In this document: positions 10,566 through 18,686 of the stretch, piece after piece
Layout of the letters: the number at the start of each line of letters is the position of its first letter
Position numbering within the stretch: the first letter of the stretch is position 1
Origin: Dialister pneumosintes
GTDB lineage: Bacteria > Bacillota > Negativicutes > Veillonellales > Dialisteraceae
Direction of reading: 5' to 3'
DNA: 64,000 nucleotides
NCBI RefSeq assembly: GCF_001717505.1
Contig: NZ_CP017037.1
Location: 721,001-785,000, forward strand
Program-made: the position numbers and the translations under genes
The notes under the pieces: model-generated
The model's database searches: none
What the model was told of the DNA's origin: nothing
The model's input: only the letters and a program-made list of their open reading frames with translations

Positions 10566-13172
10566 TTAGTTAAGCATGCCGATAATAAGTTGTATCCCTT
10601 CTGCAATAGCTGCATCCAACTTAGATACATCTTTACCTCCGGCTTGTGCTTTATCTGGCTTACCACCGCCACCACCATTACAAATTTTAGCGGCAGCAGA
10701 TACTACTTTCCCCATATGTACACCTTGTGCAACAGCATCTTTAGATGCCATACCTACAAAATTTACCTTATCACCACTTACGCAACCAAGAATAAAAGCT
10801 CCCTTATCTAACTTATCCTTTACCAAATCTGCTATTTTACGAAGTTCATTCATATCTTCGGCCTCTACAACAGCACCTAAATAAGCTACTCCGTTCTTTT
10901 CTTCCGCCTTTGCTAATAAATCTCCAATAGTATCTTTAGCATGTTTTGCCTTAAGTTTATCCATAGCCTGCTTTGCTTCTTTCAATGCTAACGATAACTT
11001 TTCTATTCTTTCGGTAATTTCTTCCGGTTTTCCTTTAAGCAAATAAGCTGCTCTATTTATTAATTGGCGATCTTTATCCATAGCGTCATAAGCTGCTAAT
11101 CCGGTAATCGCCTCTATACGACGGATGCCTGAGCCGATACCACTTTCACTGACAATACGAAATGAACCGATTTCGCCTGTATTGGATACATGGCTACCAC
11201 CACAAAGTTCAATACTGAAATCTTTTACAGACACGACACGAACTACATCTGCATATTTTTCGCCAAATAATGCCATAGCTCCCAGTTTCTTCGCCTCGAC
11301 AATTGGCATAGTACAAAACTCTACAGGTGTCCCCTTAACAATTTCTTCATTAACCAAACGTTCCACTTCACACAACTGTTTAGCGGAAATCGCTTCCGGC
11401 CAAGTAAAATCAAAACGAAGTCTGTCGGGTAGAACTAAAGATCCCGCTTGATTAACCGTATTCCCTAAAACTTTACGTAATGCAGCTTGTAATAAATGGG
11501 TTCCTGTGTGATTGCGTGCCAGTGCATGTCTTCTTTCTCTATCAACAATCACATTAACAGACGAATTTAATTCAATAATACCTTCGCTCACTGTACCGAT
11601 AACATAAGAAATTCCGTCCGGAAGAGTTCTACAATTTTCAACAGTAATAACACCTGATTTTCCGATAATACGACCGGTATCTCCTATCTGTCCGCCACCT
11701 TCTGCATGGAAAGGATTATTAGCTAAAATAACGGTTACTTCTTCTCCATCAGTTGCAGATTGAATTTCTTGTCCATTCTTCCCAAGAAGTACAACTTCTG
11801 TTTCCCCATCACAATCTTCGTATGTCAATCGAGAAGAATCCACTCCTGTTGTATCCGGAGTAACCACTTTCATAGATACTTTAGCACGTGCATTACGTGC
11901 ACGTTCTTTTTGTTCATTCATAGAAGTAACAAATCCGTCTTTATCGATAGAAAGTCCCTGTTCTTGTGCAATTTCTTCCGTTAATTCCCAAGGAAATCCA
12001 TAAGTATCATAAAGTTTAAATACATCCGCACCGGATAAGCTATCCTGTTTTTTCTTCTTCGCATCTTCCATAACTTCAGACAACAAATCCATGCCTGCAT
12101 TTAAAGTTGATTGGAATCTTGCTTCTTCAACACTTGCAACTTTTTTAATGAAGCTTTGTTTCTCCAATAATTCCGGATAAGCAGGCTTCATCATAGCAAT
12201 AACAACGTCAATCATTTGAGACATGAATTGTTCTTGAATTCCAATCAATTTTCCGAATCGAATGGCTCTACGCAATACTCGACGAAGAACATATCCACGT
12301 CCTTCGTTAGAAGGAAGTACGCCATCAGAAATAAGATTGGTAATTGCACGAGAATGATCCGCAATAACTTTTAAGGCAATATCGCCTTGCGGATTAACGC
12401 CATATTCTACTTTAGCCAATTTAGAAGCTTCTTGCATAATCGGGAAAAATAAGTCCGTTTCAAAATTATTTTTCTTATGTTGTAAAACAGCTGCCAATCG
12501 TTCAAGACCGGCACCGGTATCAATATTCTTCTTAGCCAAAGTTAAATAAGAACCATCTTTTTGTCTATCAAATTGACTGAATACCAAATTCCAAATTTCC
12601 AGGAAACGGTCTCCATCTCCCCCCATCTGATTGGCAGGGTCTGTACCGAATTCTTCCCCTTGATCATAGAATATTTCTGTATCCGGACCACAAGGACCTT
12701 CTCCAATTTCCCAAAAATTATCTTCTAATGCAAAAATATGATTTTCCGGTATTCCTATCATATTCTTCCAGTAATCATACGCTTCCTTATCTTTAGGATA
12801 AACAGTCACATATAATTTTTCTTTTTCTAACTTAACTACTTCCGTTAAAAATTCCCATGCCCAAGAAATAGCTTCTTTTTTAAAGTAATCTCCAAAAGAA
12901 AAATTTCCCAACATTTCAAAAAATGTATGATGTCGAGCCGTACGACCTACATTTTCAATATCCCCCGTACGAATACATTTTTGGCTGGTTGTAATACGAT
13001 GACAAGGAGGCTCTACCTTTCCTGTAAAATATGGCTTAAGAGGTGCCATACCTGCTCCAATTAACAACAAACTGGGGTCATCTTTTGGAATTAATGAAAA
13101 GCTATCTAATTTTAAATGTCCTTTCGATTCAAAAAAAGATAGGTATTCTTTTCTAATATCATTGCCTTTCAT
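10566..13172 (-). CDS. alaS: Alanyl-tRNA synthetase
   Basis: This class II synthetase charges tRNA-Ala and edits Ser/Gly mischarging. It has full length at 868 aa. The aminoacylation core begins at KEYLSFFESKGH and has RITTSQKCIRTGDIENVGR and GGGDRFLEIWN-like motifs. The editing-domain zinc ligands are ARNHTGTHLLQAAL and ELCGGSHVSNTGEIGSF. The C-terminal C-Ala domain has the CNGGGGGKPDKAQAGGKD glycine-rich motif. It is first gene of the alaS-ireB-ruvX-DUF1292 operon. I see no T-box in its roughly 140-nt leader. Confidence 0.98.
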   Translation of the reverse strand: MKGNDIRKEYLSFFESKGHLKLDSFSLIPKDDPSLLLIGAGMAPLKPYFTGKVEPPCHRITTSQKCIRTGDIENVGRTARHHTFFEMLGNFSFGDYFKKEAISWAWEFLTEVVKLEKEKLYVTVYPKDKEAYDYWKNMIGIPENHIFALEDNFWEIGEGPCGPDTEIFYDQGEEFGTDPANQMGGDGDRFLEIWNLVFSQFDRQKDGSYLTLAKKNIDTGAGLERLAAVLQHKKNNFETDLFFPIMQEASKLAKVEYGVNPQGDIALKVIADHSRAITNLISDGVLPSNEGRGYVLRRVLRRAIRFGKLIGIQEQFMSQMIDVVIAMMKPAYPELLEKQSFIKKVASVEEARFQSTLNAGMDLLSEVMEDAKKKKQDSLSGADVFKLYDTYGFPWELTEEIAQEQGLSIDKDGFVTSMNEQKERARNARAKVSMKVVTPDTTGVDSSRLTYEDCDGETEVVLLGKNGQEIQSATDGEEVTVILANNPFHAEGGGQIGDTGRIIGKSGVITVENCRTLPDGISYVIGTVSEGIIELNSSVNVIVDRERRHALARNHTGTHLLQAALRKVLGNTVNQAGSLVLPDRLRFDFTWPEAISAKQLCEVERLVNEEIVKGTPVEFCTMPIVEAKKLGAMALFGEKYADVVRVVSVKDFSIELCGGSHVSNTGEIGSFRIVSESGIGSGIRRIEAITGLAAYDAMDKDRQLINRAAYLLKGKPEEITERIEKLSLALKEAKQAMDKLKAKHAKDTIGDLLAKAEEKNGVAYLGAVVEAEDMNELRKIADLVKDKLDKGAFILGCVSGDKVNFVGMASKDAVAQGVHMGKVVSAAAKICNGGGGGKPDKAQAGGKDVSKLDAAIAEGIQLIIGMLN

Positions 13173-13312
13173 ACATAGCCTCCTGAATATCGATTATAAA
13201 AAAACAACTGCAACACAATCATGGATTGATATATTCAGGGACAGACACTTGAATTTACATATTATTTTGTAACTCAAATCAATCTCCGAACTCATTGTTT
13301 TATATTTTCTAA

Positions 13313-13341
13313 ATTATATATGACTTAAACAGGTCATGCAA
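13313..13341 (-). promoter_or_regulatory. Predicted alaS promoter with an inverted repeat in the spacer
   Basis: Minus strand: TTGCAT at 13336-13341, 17-bp spacer, TATAAT at 13313-13318. The spacer contains ATGAC-N8-GTCAT, an inverted repeat that could bind a regulator. The leader from here to the alaS ATG is about 140 nt and lacks the T-box core sequence. Confidence 0.6.
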
Positions 13342-13366
13342 ATAGATGTTTCCTGTATTCTATTAC

Positions 13367-14146
13367 TTATCGAATGCCCCAATCCGGTTTATCAAGACAA
13401 ATTACATTCCTCGTAGTAGCCAACTCTTTATATCGTGATGCTTCATATTCTCCATAATATATATGCTCTTTCATATCTCCTTCAAAAGAAGAATATCCCT
13501 CCGGATTAATAAACATACTATGTCCGCCAACCACAGCATCCTTATATTTCCCTACCATATTAACCGCGCAAACATATATTCCATTCTCTATAGCTCGAGC
13601 TTTAGCTAATACATTCCAATGTGCAATATGATTAGCAGGCCATGCCGCAGGTACAATAACTAGGGTAACTCCTTTGTTTGACATTTTTCTAAACATTTTA
13701 TGAAAATACAATTCAAAACAAATTCCCATTCCGCACTGTATTCCATCAATTTCTGTCACCATCAATCGAGTTCCCGGTTTCATCAATTCATATTCAAGAT
13801 ACTCATGAAAAAGATGTCTCTTACTATAGCTTGCCTGTATCTCTCCTTTTTTATTAATAATAAAACCTGTGTTATAAATATGCTTCCCTTTTTTCATTGG
13901 CAATGTACCCGGAATTAAGGTAATTTGATGAAATTTTGCAAAATTACAAAGTCTTTCTATTAGAGAATCCCCTATCTGTACTGTTTTAGTTTCCAAATCA
14001 TGAAAATTGTACCCAATTGTCCATAATTCAGGAAGAACCACCATATCTGAAGAACTAGCAGCTTCTTCCATAAGTTTAAAACCATGAGAAATGTTGTATT
14101 CTACATTTCCCGCTGCCGCCTCCATTTGAATCATTCCTATTTTCAC
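13367..14146 (-). CDS. Carbon-nitrogen hydrolase (nitrilase/omega-amidase superfamily)
   Basis: A 259-aa cytoplasmic amidohydrolase. The Glu-Lys-Cys triad is visible: VLPELWTIGYN (Glu), YSKRHLFHEYLEYE (Lys) and GMGICFELYFHKM (Cys). The best guess is an omega-amidase or 2-oxoglutaramate-type amidase, since YSKRHLF and WTIGYN resemble that group, but the substrate is not settled. In omega-amidases the Cys motif is usually CYD, so the CFE seen here is a variation. It stands alone between alaS and the NlpC gene. Confidence 0.82.
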   Translation of the reverse strand: MKIGMIQMEAAAGNVEYNISHGFKLMEEAASSSDMVVLPELWTIGYNFHDLETKTVQIGDSLIERLCNFAKFHQITLIPGTLPMKKGKHIYNTGFIINKKGEIQASYSKRHLFHEYLEYELMKPGTRLMVTEIDGIQCGMGICFELYFHKMFRKMSNKGVTLVIVPAAWPANHIAHWNVLAKARAIENGIYVCAVNMVGKYKDAVVGGHSMFINPEGYSSFEGDMKEHIYYGEYEASRYKELATTRNVICLDKPDWGIR

Positions 14147-14172
14147 CTATGGCTCCTAGTTATAAAAACAAG

Positions 14173-14195
14173 AATGGAGGGATTTCCCCTCCATT
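14173..14195 (-). terminator. Rho-independent terminator of the NlpC/P60 gene
   Basis: A 9-bp inverted repeat (AATGGAGGG / CCCTCCATT) with a 5-nt loop, followed on the minus strand by CTTGTTTTTAT. It lies 24 bp after the NlpC stop codon. Confidence 0.8.
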
Positions 14196-14218
14196 AACAA
14201 TGCCTGTAACAACAACTA

Positions 14219-15004
14219 TCATAAAATTCTTTTAGCGCCTATATATCGTTCAAACCAATAACCGCTTTTCATATCTGAAACTATAATTCCTTTACTGGTT
14301 GTAGCACTAATAAAATCGCCATTACCAACATAGATTCCTGAGTGAGATACCCCTTCCGTATAAGTAGAGAAAAACACTAAATCTCCCGGTTCCAAAGAGT
14401 TTATAGGAACATATTTACCTTTACTATACTGTTCATCTGCCGAGCGAGGAAGTTTTATCCCTTGACGATTAAATACATATTGTATAAATCCGGAACAATC
14501 AAATCCATTCACATCTGTTCCACCGAATCGATAAGGAATTCCGATATATTTCTTAGCCTCATTCATTATTCCTTGTTCTTTTCCCGTCAATGTATACGTC
14601 TTATTCCAATTAATATGTTCTAAATGATTTTTATTTGATTCTTTTTTCTTATTTTCTTTATTACCTTTAGATTTTGACTCTACTTTTACCGGTGTATGCC
14701 TTCCATTTGCCTTACTTCCTGATTTTATAGTAGGCATAGTTCGTCCGGTTAATTCTCTATATGTTTCGTCTCCAACAACACCGTCTACTGTTAATTTCTT
14801 ATTTTTTTGAAATAGTTTAACCGCTCGAGCCGTACCTTGACCATAGACTCCGTCTATAGTCACATCATAACCCGCTTTGATGAGACGTTGTTGAAGCATT
14901 CTCACTTCATTACCTTGATCTCCAACAAAATAATCTGCATATCCTATACTAAATAATCCGACAGCAATAATTCCTGTTGTCAAAAGTGCTTTTAATATTT
15001 TCAT
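14219..15004 (-). CDS. Secreted peptidoglycan-binding NlpC/P60 endopeptidase
   Basis: An exported cell-wall hydrolase of 261 aa. Residues 1-23 are a signal peptide (MKILKALLTTGIIAVGLFSIGYA). A PG_binding_1 domain follows at about 29-90 (QGNEVRMLQQRLIKAGYDV). A Lys/Ser/Asn-rich linker runs to about 135. The NlpC/P60 domain has its catalytic Cys in GFDCSGFIQYVF and the first His in SHSGIYVGNGDF. The position that usually holds the third catalytic residue (His, Asn or Gln, 12 residues after the first His) is Ser here (FISATTS). It probably cleaves gamma-D-Glu-diamino-acid peptide bonds. Confidence 0.9.
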   Translation of the reverse strand: MKILKALLTTGIIAVGLFSIGYADYFVGDQGNEVRMLQQRLIKAGYDVTIDGVYGQGTARAVKLFQKNKKLTVDGVVGDETYRELTGRTMPTIKSGSKANGRHTPVKVESKSKGNKENKKKESNKNHLEHINWNKTYTLTGKEQGIMNEAKKYIGIPYRFGGTDVNGFDCSGFIQYVFNRQGIKLPRSADEQYSKGKYVPINSLEPGDLVFFSTYTEGVSHSGIYVGNGDFISATTSKGIIVSDMKSGYWFERYIGAKRIL

Positions 15005-15262
15005 ACCATCAGCCCCGCTATAGTAAACCTATCTATATGTTATTTGTTATATTACTATACTCCGTCCATCAAGTAATGTAATATAAAGTTTATATAATCT
15101 CAATAAATAGTATAACCATTCTCATTTATTTTATCATAAATTTAATTTTTATTCTATAAAATGCCTATAAATCAAGCAAATTACAACTTATCTACTCCAC
15201 TTCCATAAAAGGAACATAAGTAAATCCTATCATTATTTTGTTTCTTATAATTATTTATATGC

Positions 15263-15291
15263 TTGACAAATGATTACTTCATCGATATACT
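15263..15291 (+). promoter_or_regulatory. Promoter of the tRNA operon
   Basis: TTGACA at 15263-15268, 17-bp spacer, TATACT at 15286-15291, with the first tRNA starting 15 bp downstream. A near-consensus vegetative promoter driving all five tRNAs. Confidence 0.85.
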
Positions 15292-15305
15292 TATGTAGTA
15301 ATTAC

Positions 15306-15382
15306 GGCCCGGTGGTGTAGTGGTCTAACATGTCGCCCTGTCACGGCGAAGATCGTCAGTTCAAATCTGATCCGGGTCGCCA
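15306..15382 (+). tRNA. tRNA-Asp (GTC)
   Basis: A complete cloverleaf of 77 nt with encoded CCA. Acceptor stem GGCCCGG/CCGGGTC; the anticodon loop CTGTCAC gives GTC. First of five tRNAs. Confidence 0.97.
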
Positions 15383-15385
15383 TTT

Positions 15386-15460
<75 letters not shown>

Positions 15461-15465
15461 TACGA

Positions 15466-15539
<74 letters not shown>

Positions 15540-15567
15540 TCTATTAATGAATTTGTTAATCACGTAT

Positions 15568-15642
15568 GGCGGCATAGCCAAGTGGTAAGGCGAAGATCCG
15601 CAAGATCTTGACCCCCTAGTTCAAATCTGGGTGCCGCCTCCA
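15568..15642 (+). tRNA. Second tRNA-Cys-like gene (GCA) with atypical anticodon loop
   Basis: Shares the acceptor stem, D-arm and U73 discriminator of the preceding tRNA-Cys, with encoded CCA (75 nt). The anticodon arm differs: stem AAGAT/ATCTT and loop CCGCAAG. Position 33, almost always U in elongator tRNAs, is C. C32 and G38 can pair and shrink the loop to five bases. The variable loop is one base longer. It could be a specialised isoacceptor, a tRNA with a non-decoding role, or a decaying duplicate. The stems are intact, which argues against simple decay. Confidence 0.8.
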
Positions 15643-15659
15643 CTTTATCAAATTCACAT

Positions 15660-15748
15660 GCCGGGGTGGCGGAACTGGCAGACGCAAGGGACTTAAAATC
15701 CCTCGAATCGAGAGATTCGTACCGGTTCGATTCCGGTCCTCGGCACCA
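15660..15748 (+). tRNA. tRNA-Leu (TAA)
   Basis: A complete class II tRNA of 89 nt with a long variable arm (TCGAATCGAGAGATTCG region) and encoded CCA. The anticodon loop CTTAAAA gives TAA. Last gene of the tRNA operon. Confidence 0.97.
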
Positions 15749-15756
15749 AAATCGAA

Positions 15757-15789
15757 GAAAAGACCATGGATATTATCCATGGTCTTTTC
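15757..15789 (+). terminator. Rho-independent terminator of the tRNA operon
   Basis: A 15-bp inverted repeat (GAAAAGACCATGGAT / ATCCATGGTCTTTTC) followed by TATTTTTATTT, 8 bp after tRNA-Leu. Confidence 0.88.
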
Positions 15790-15809
15790 TATTTTTATTT
15801 ATATAACAA

Positions 15810-15846
15810 AACAAAAAAGACCTCTCTATACAAGGTCTTTTTTGTT
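15810..15846 (-). terminator. Rho-independent terminator of the glutamine synthetase gene
   Basis: Inverted repeat AACAAAAAAGACCT / AGGTCTTTTTTGTT just downstream of the stop codon; T-rich on the minus-strand 3' side. Confidence 0.82.
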
Positions 15847-15850
15847 TAAA

Positions 15851-17749
15851 CTAATCATCCAATATATTTAATTTATAGATTCGATAATCATTTTCTAACG
15901 CTTTTAATTTCTGTGCCATTTCTACCTGAAGTGCAGAAGCCGTGTCATAATCTTCACTCATCAATGCTTCTTTAAGTCTGGTACAAATACACTTCTGATC
16001 AATCTTATCTTTACCTAATTCAATACGAAGAGCTTTAATAGCTTTCCAGCGTTTCTTATCCAATTCATCTTCATCATCCAGATGCTTATAAGACTTTAAT
16101 GTATTCTCTACTGCAAGAACAATTCTTTCTTCTAATTCTTTAGACCACCGATACATAATAGAAGAAACAAAAGAGTTTACAATTTCCTCTGTAAGTGCAC
16201 CGCTCCTGGTTAATGTTTCTATCTTAGGAACATTTTCACGCATTGTTTTTACATTTTCCCAAACAGTTGCCGGTGGCTTACCGAACATAGCATCACGTTC
16301 TGCCTGTGTAAAATCTTCAAAAATATTATCTTCACAACGATAAGCTCTTCCTTCTTCAAGATAATCGGCTTTATCTTCCGGTTTCTTAGAAAGCTCTGCA
16401 CAAAGTTCTTCCGGTGTCTTACCCGATGTGACTGCATATTTAATACCGTCTAATGCCGTAAGATACATACACGCTATAGCAATATAAGTATTCGTAAACG
16501 GATTGGACGCACGTAATTCAAAACGAGTTGCCTTAGGATTTTCTATATCACGAATTAACCCCATAAGAATAGTTCGATTTCTGGAAGGAATTTCAGGACT
16601 ATGTCCTAAAGAAGTTACAATACAAACAGGTGCTTCAAATCCCGGTTCCAATCGATTAAACGCATCTGTAGTAGAGGAAATGAAAGGATTGGTTGCTTCA
16701 TAATTTTTTAAAATGCCCATAATAAAGCCATATCCGATAGTAGATAAGAAATCTTTTCTCATATCTTCCGGTGCTAATAAATTAATCATTTTTCCATTCT
16801 TAAGGCGAGCTGCAATACCTACATGTGTATGTTCTCCATTGCCTGCTACATCTGCAAGAGGTTTTGCACGGAAAGAAACATCCAGTCCATTCTTCCTAAA
16901 TACTTCACGTACAACGATACGCGCTTCTAATTCATTATCCCCTGCCTGCAAAGGATTATTACTGAATTTCCAGTCGATTTCCAACTGTTCAACAACATCA
17001 ATAATATGACCGTCATCGTCAACATGAGGTTTAATACCTCCGGTTTCCTTATGTCCCATTTCTACTTGCATACCACGTGCTTCTAATGCTTCAATAGTTT
17101 GTTCCATCGCGGTACGAACATTCCCACGCATACGCTGCCAGTACTGTTCCTGTAATTTCTGTGAGCTGGAAAGACTTAAATCGGAATGTTTTTCACTAGG
17201 TGTTTTTACCCAGAATTCTAATTCTGTTCCGGTAGTAAATACAATATCTTGAATTTCATGGAAAGGTATGTTTTCCATCCCTTTTACCGGATAAGTAGTT
17301 AATAATTCTTTTAATTCACGGGATACATATTCACAAGAATTTTTCAAAATAGCACGTGAATCAACAAACTTACCATTATGAAGTAAGAATGCCGGAATTC
17401 TTACAGTGCCAACCGGACGTCCTGTCTTTTCATCAATATTATCTTCATTATAGTCAATATACCAATTAACACTGCTATCAGCTACGATATCAACACGTGC
17501 ATCATTTAAAGTAGCAATATTCATTAATACAACGGAGGAACCATCTGTCTGTACTGCTTTCCCTGCAAAAAAGTCTTCATAATCTTCTTTGAAAATGCGA
17601 ATTGGAATTTTTTCATCTGTATCGTTACCTGCTAAGTCAATCCCTACTAACGATACAAATTTAATTTCAGGATGTTGTGCCAAAAGAGACAACACGCCCT
17701 CTTTTCCATATTGTCCTGCAGGGATGTAATAAAGTAACTCGTCAGACAT
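15851..17749 (-). CDS. glnA: Glutamine synthetase, long divergent form (632 aa)
   Basis: Makes glutamine from glutamate, ammonia and ATP. GS hallmarks: TGTELEFWVKTP (metal-binding Glu), MGHKETGGIKPH, GNGEHTHVGIA in place of the usual NGSGMHxH, PSRNRTILMGLI, and ATRFELRASNPFTNTYIAIACM near the RxExRxPDPSANPY position. At 632 aa it is longer than GSI (about 440-470) and shorter than GSIII (about 700). A charged, helical C-terminal extension of about 130 residues follows the catalytic domain. It is monocistronic with a palindromic promoter and a leader hairpin. Confidence 0.9.
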   Translation of the reverse strand: MSDELLYYIPAGQYGKEGVLSLLAQHPEIKFVSLVGIDLAGNDTDEKIPIRIFKEDYEDFFAGKAVQTDGSSVVLMNIATLNDARVDIVADSSVNWYIDYNEDNIDEKTGRPVGTVRIPAFLLHNGKFVDSRAILKNSCEYVSRELKELLTTYPVKGMENIPFHEIQDIVFTTGTELEFWVKTPSEKHSDLSLSSSQKLQEQYWQRMRGNVRTAMEQTIEALEARGMQVEMGHKETGGIKPHVDDDGHIIDVVEQLEIDWKFSNNPLQAGDNELEARIVVREVFRKNGLDVSFRAKPLADVAGNGEHTHVGIAARLKNGKMINLLAPEDMRKDFLSTIGYGFIMGILKNYEATNPFISSTTDAFNRLEPGFEAPVCIVTSLGHSPEIPSRNRTILMGLIRDIENPKATRFELRASNPFTNTYIAIACMYLTALDGIKYAVTSGKTPEELCAELSKKPEDKADYLEEGRAYRCEDNIFEDFTQAERDAMFGKPPATVWENVKTMRENVPKIETLTRSGALTEEIVNSFVSSIMYRWSKELEERIVLAVENTLKSYKHLDDEDELDKKRWKAIKALRIELGKDKIDQKCICTRLKEALMSEDYDTASALQVEMAQKLKALENDYRIYKLNILDD

Positions 17750-17788
17750 AATTTCCTCCTATACAATCAACGGGATATTCCCTAAAAA

Positions 17789-17836
17789 TAAAGATGGCTC
17801 ATCCCTAGTTGGAATGAGCCATCTTTGACAGAATTA
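17789..17836 (-). terminator. Terminator-like hairpin in the glnA leader / yqeY terminator
   Basis: A 13-bp stem (AAAGATGGCTCAT / ATGAGCCATCTTT) followed on the minus strand by ATTTTTAGGG. It lies 64 bp after the yqeY stop. It also lies downstream of the predicted glnA promoter, so transcripts from that promoter would have to cross it; it could act as an attenuator. Confidence 0.75.
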
Positions 17837-17846
17837 TTAACTTATG

Positions 17847-17880
17847 TGACAAGAATACTCTAAATTAGTATCTTTGTCAA
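17847..17880 (-). promoter_or_regulatory. glnA promoter overlapped by a 13-7-13 palindrome
   Basis: Minus-strand promoter: TTGACA at 17875-17880, 17-bp spacer, TATTCT at 17852-17857. An inverted repeat at 17847-17879 (TGACAAGAATACT / AGTATCTTTGTCA, 11 of 13 positions matching, 7-bp centre) covers both promoter boxes, as expected for a repressor operator. It does not match the B. subtilis GlnR/TnrA consensus TGTNA-N7-TNACA well. Confidence 0.7.
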
Positions 17881-17899
17881 GCTCTTTGAAAAATCAGTT

Positions 17900-18349
17900 C
17901 TAAGCAAGTAATTCTCGTACTATCGCACTAATTACTTTACCATCTGCTTTTCCCTTAAGCTGAGCCATAGCAGCCTTCATCATTGAACCCATATTTCTCT
18001 GTTCCGGATCCATGGCATCCACAATTTCCTGCACAACCTTCCTGATCTCTTCTTCTGAGAGTTCAGCCGGGAGGTATTTCTGTAATACAGCGATCTCAGC
18101 ATTGGTTTGTTCAATCAGATCATCTCTGCTTGAATCAGCAAGTTCAGCGAGAGTTTCCTTACGCTGCTTTACTTCTTTGCGCAGAACTGCAATCACTTGG
18201 TCATCGGTTAATTCCACATGACCATTATCAATTTCCGCTTGTCTGATATGCGCCCGTGCCATACGGATTACAGTCAGAGCCAGCTTTCCTTCTGCCTTTG
18301 CTTTCATAGCAGATTTCATATCTGCTAGAAGTTGTTCCTTAATTGACAA
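17900..18349 (-). CDS. yqeY: YqeY/GatB-domain protein
   Basis: A GatB_Yqey domain protein whose role is unclear, possibly tRNA- or amidotransferase-linked. Family features: QLLADMKSAMKAKAEGKLAL with RMARAHIRQAEID, then AEIAVLQKYLPAELSEEEI, and the C-terminal MKAAMAQLKGKADGKVISAIVRELL. I prefer the TTG start at 18349 (SIKEQLLADM, about 149 aa), where homologues begin; a GTG three codons upstream is the alternative. It directly follows rpsU, a conserved pair. Confidence 0.9.
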   Translation of the reverse strand: MSIKEQLLADMKSAMKAKAEGKLALTVIRMARAHIRQAEIDNGHVELTDDQVIAVLRKEVKQRKETLAELADSSRDDLIEQTNAEIAVLQKYLPAELSEEEIRKVVQEIVDAMDPEQRNMGSMMKAAMAQLKGKADGKVISAIVRELLA

Positions 18350-18369
18350 TCTAATCACCCGATTACTGA

Positions 18370-18546
18370 TTACTTGAATTTACGTTTTCTTGCAGCTTCA
18401 GACTTGAGCTTACGTCTTACGCTAGGTTTTTCGTAATGTTCACGCTTTCTTACTTCAGAAAGAACCCCGGCCTTTTGGCAGGAACGTTTAAATCTGCGAA
18501 GAGCGCTGTCAAGAGTTTCGCCCTTTCTGACTTTAACTTCAGACAT
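18370..18546 (-). CDS. rpsU: 30S ribosomal protein S21 (58 aa)
   Basis: A small basic ribosomal protein needed for translation initiation. The frame starting at ATG 18546 gives [20 protein letters not shown] near the N-terminus, then [20 protein letters not shown] and a Lys/Arg-rich C-terminus, a clear S21 match at the normal 58-aa length. AGGGAGGG-type ribosome-binding sequence lies just upstream at about 18,551-18,557. It is followed after 20 bp by yqeY. Confidence 0.96.
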   Translation of the reverse strand: MSEVKVRKGETLDSALRRFKRSCQKAGVLSEVRKREHYEKPSVRRKLKSEAARKRKFK

Positions 18547-18686
18547 TTTATCCCTCCCTCCAATAAGACGATGGGGTGCTAATGCACACTCTTTGATTAT
18601 AAATTATTGTCTCTTTTGTGTCAATTAATGAATTTATAATCAAAACAACAAAATAGGGCTGAATGGTAAGAATTTTTAGAAATTTA

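Noticed and set aside
10576-10884. Plus-strand ORF with a Pro-rich stretch
   Set aside because: It is the antisense reading of the glycine-rich C-terminal domain of alaS.
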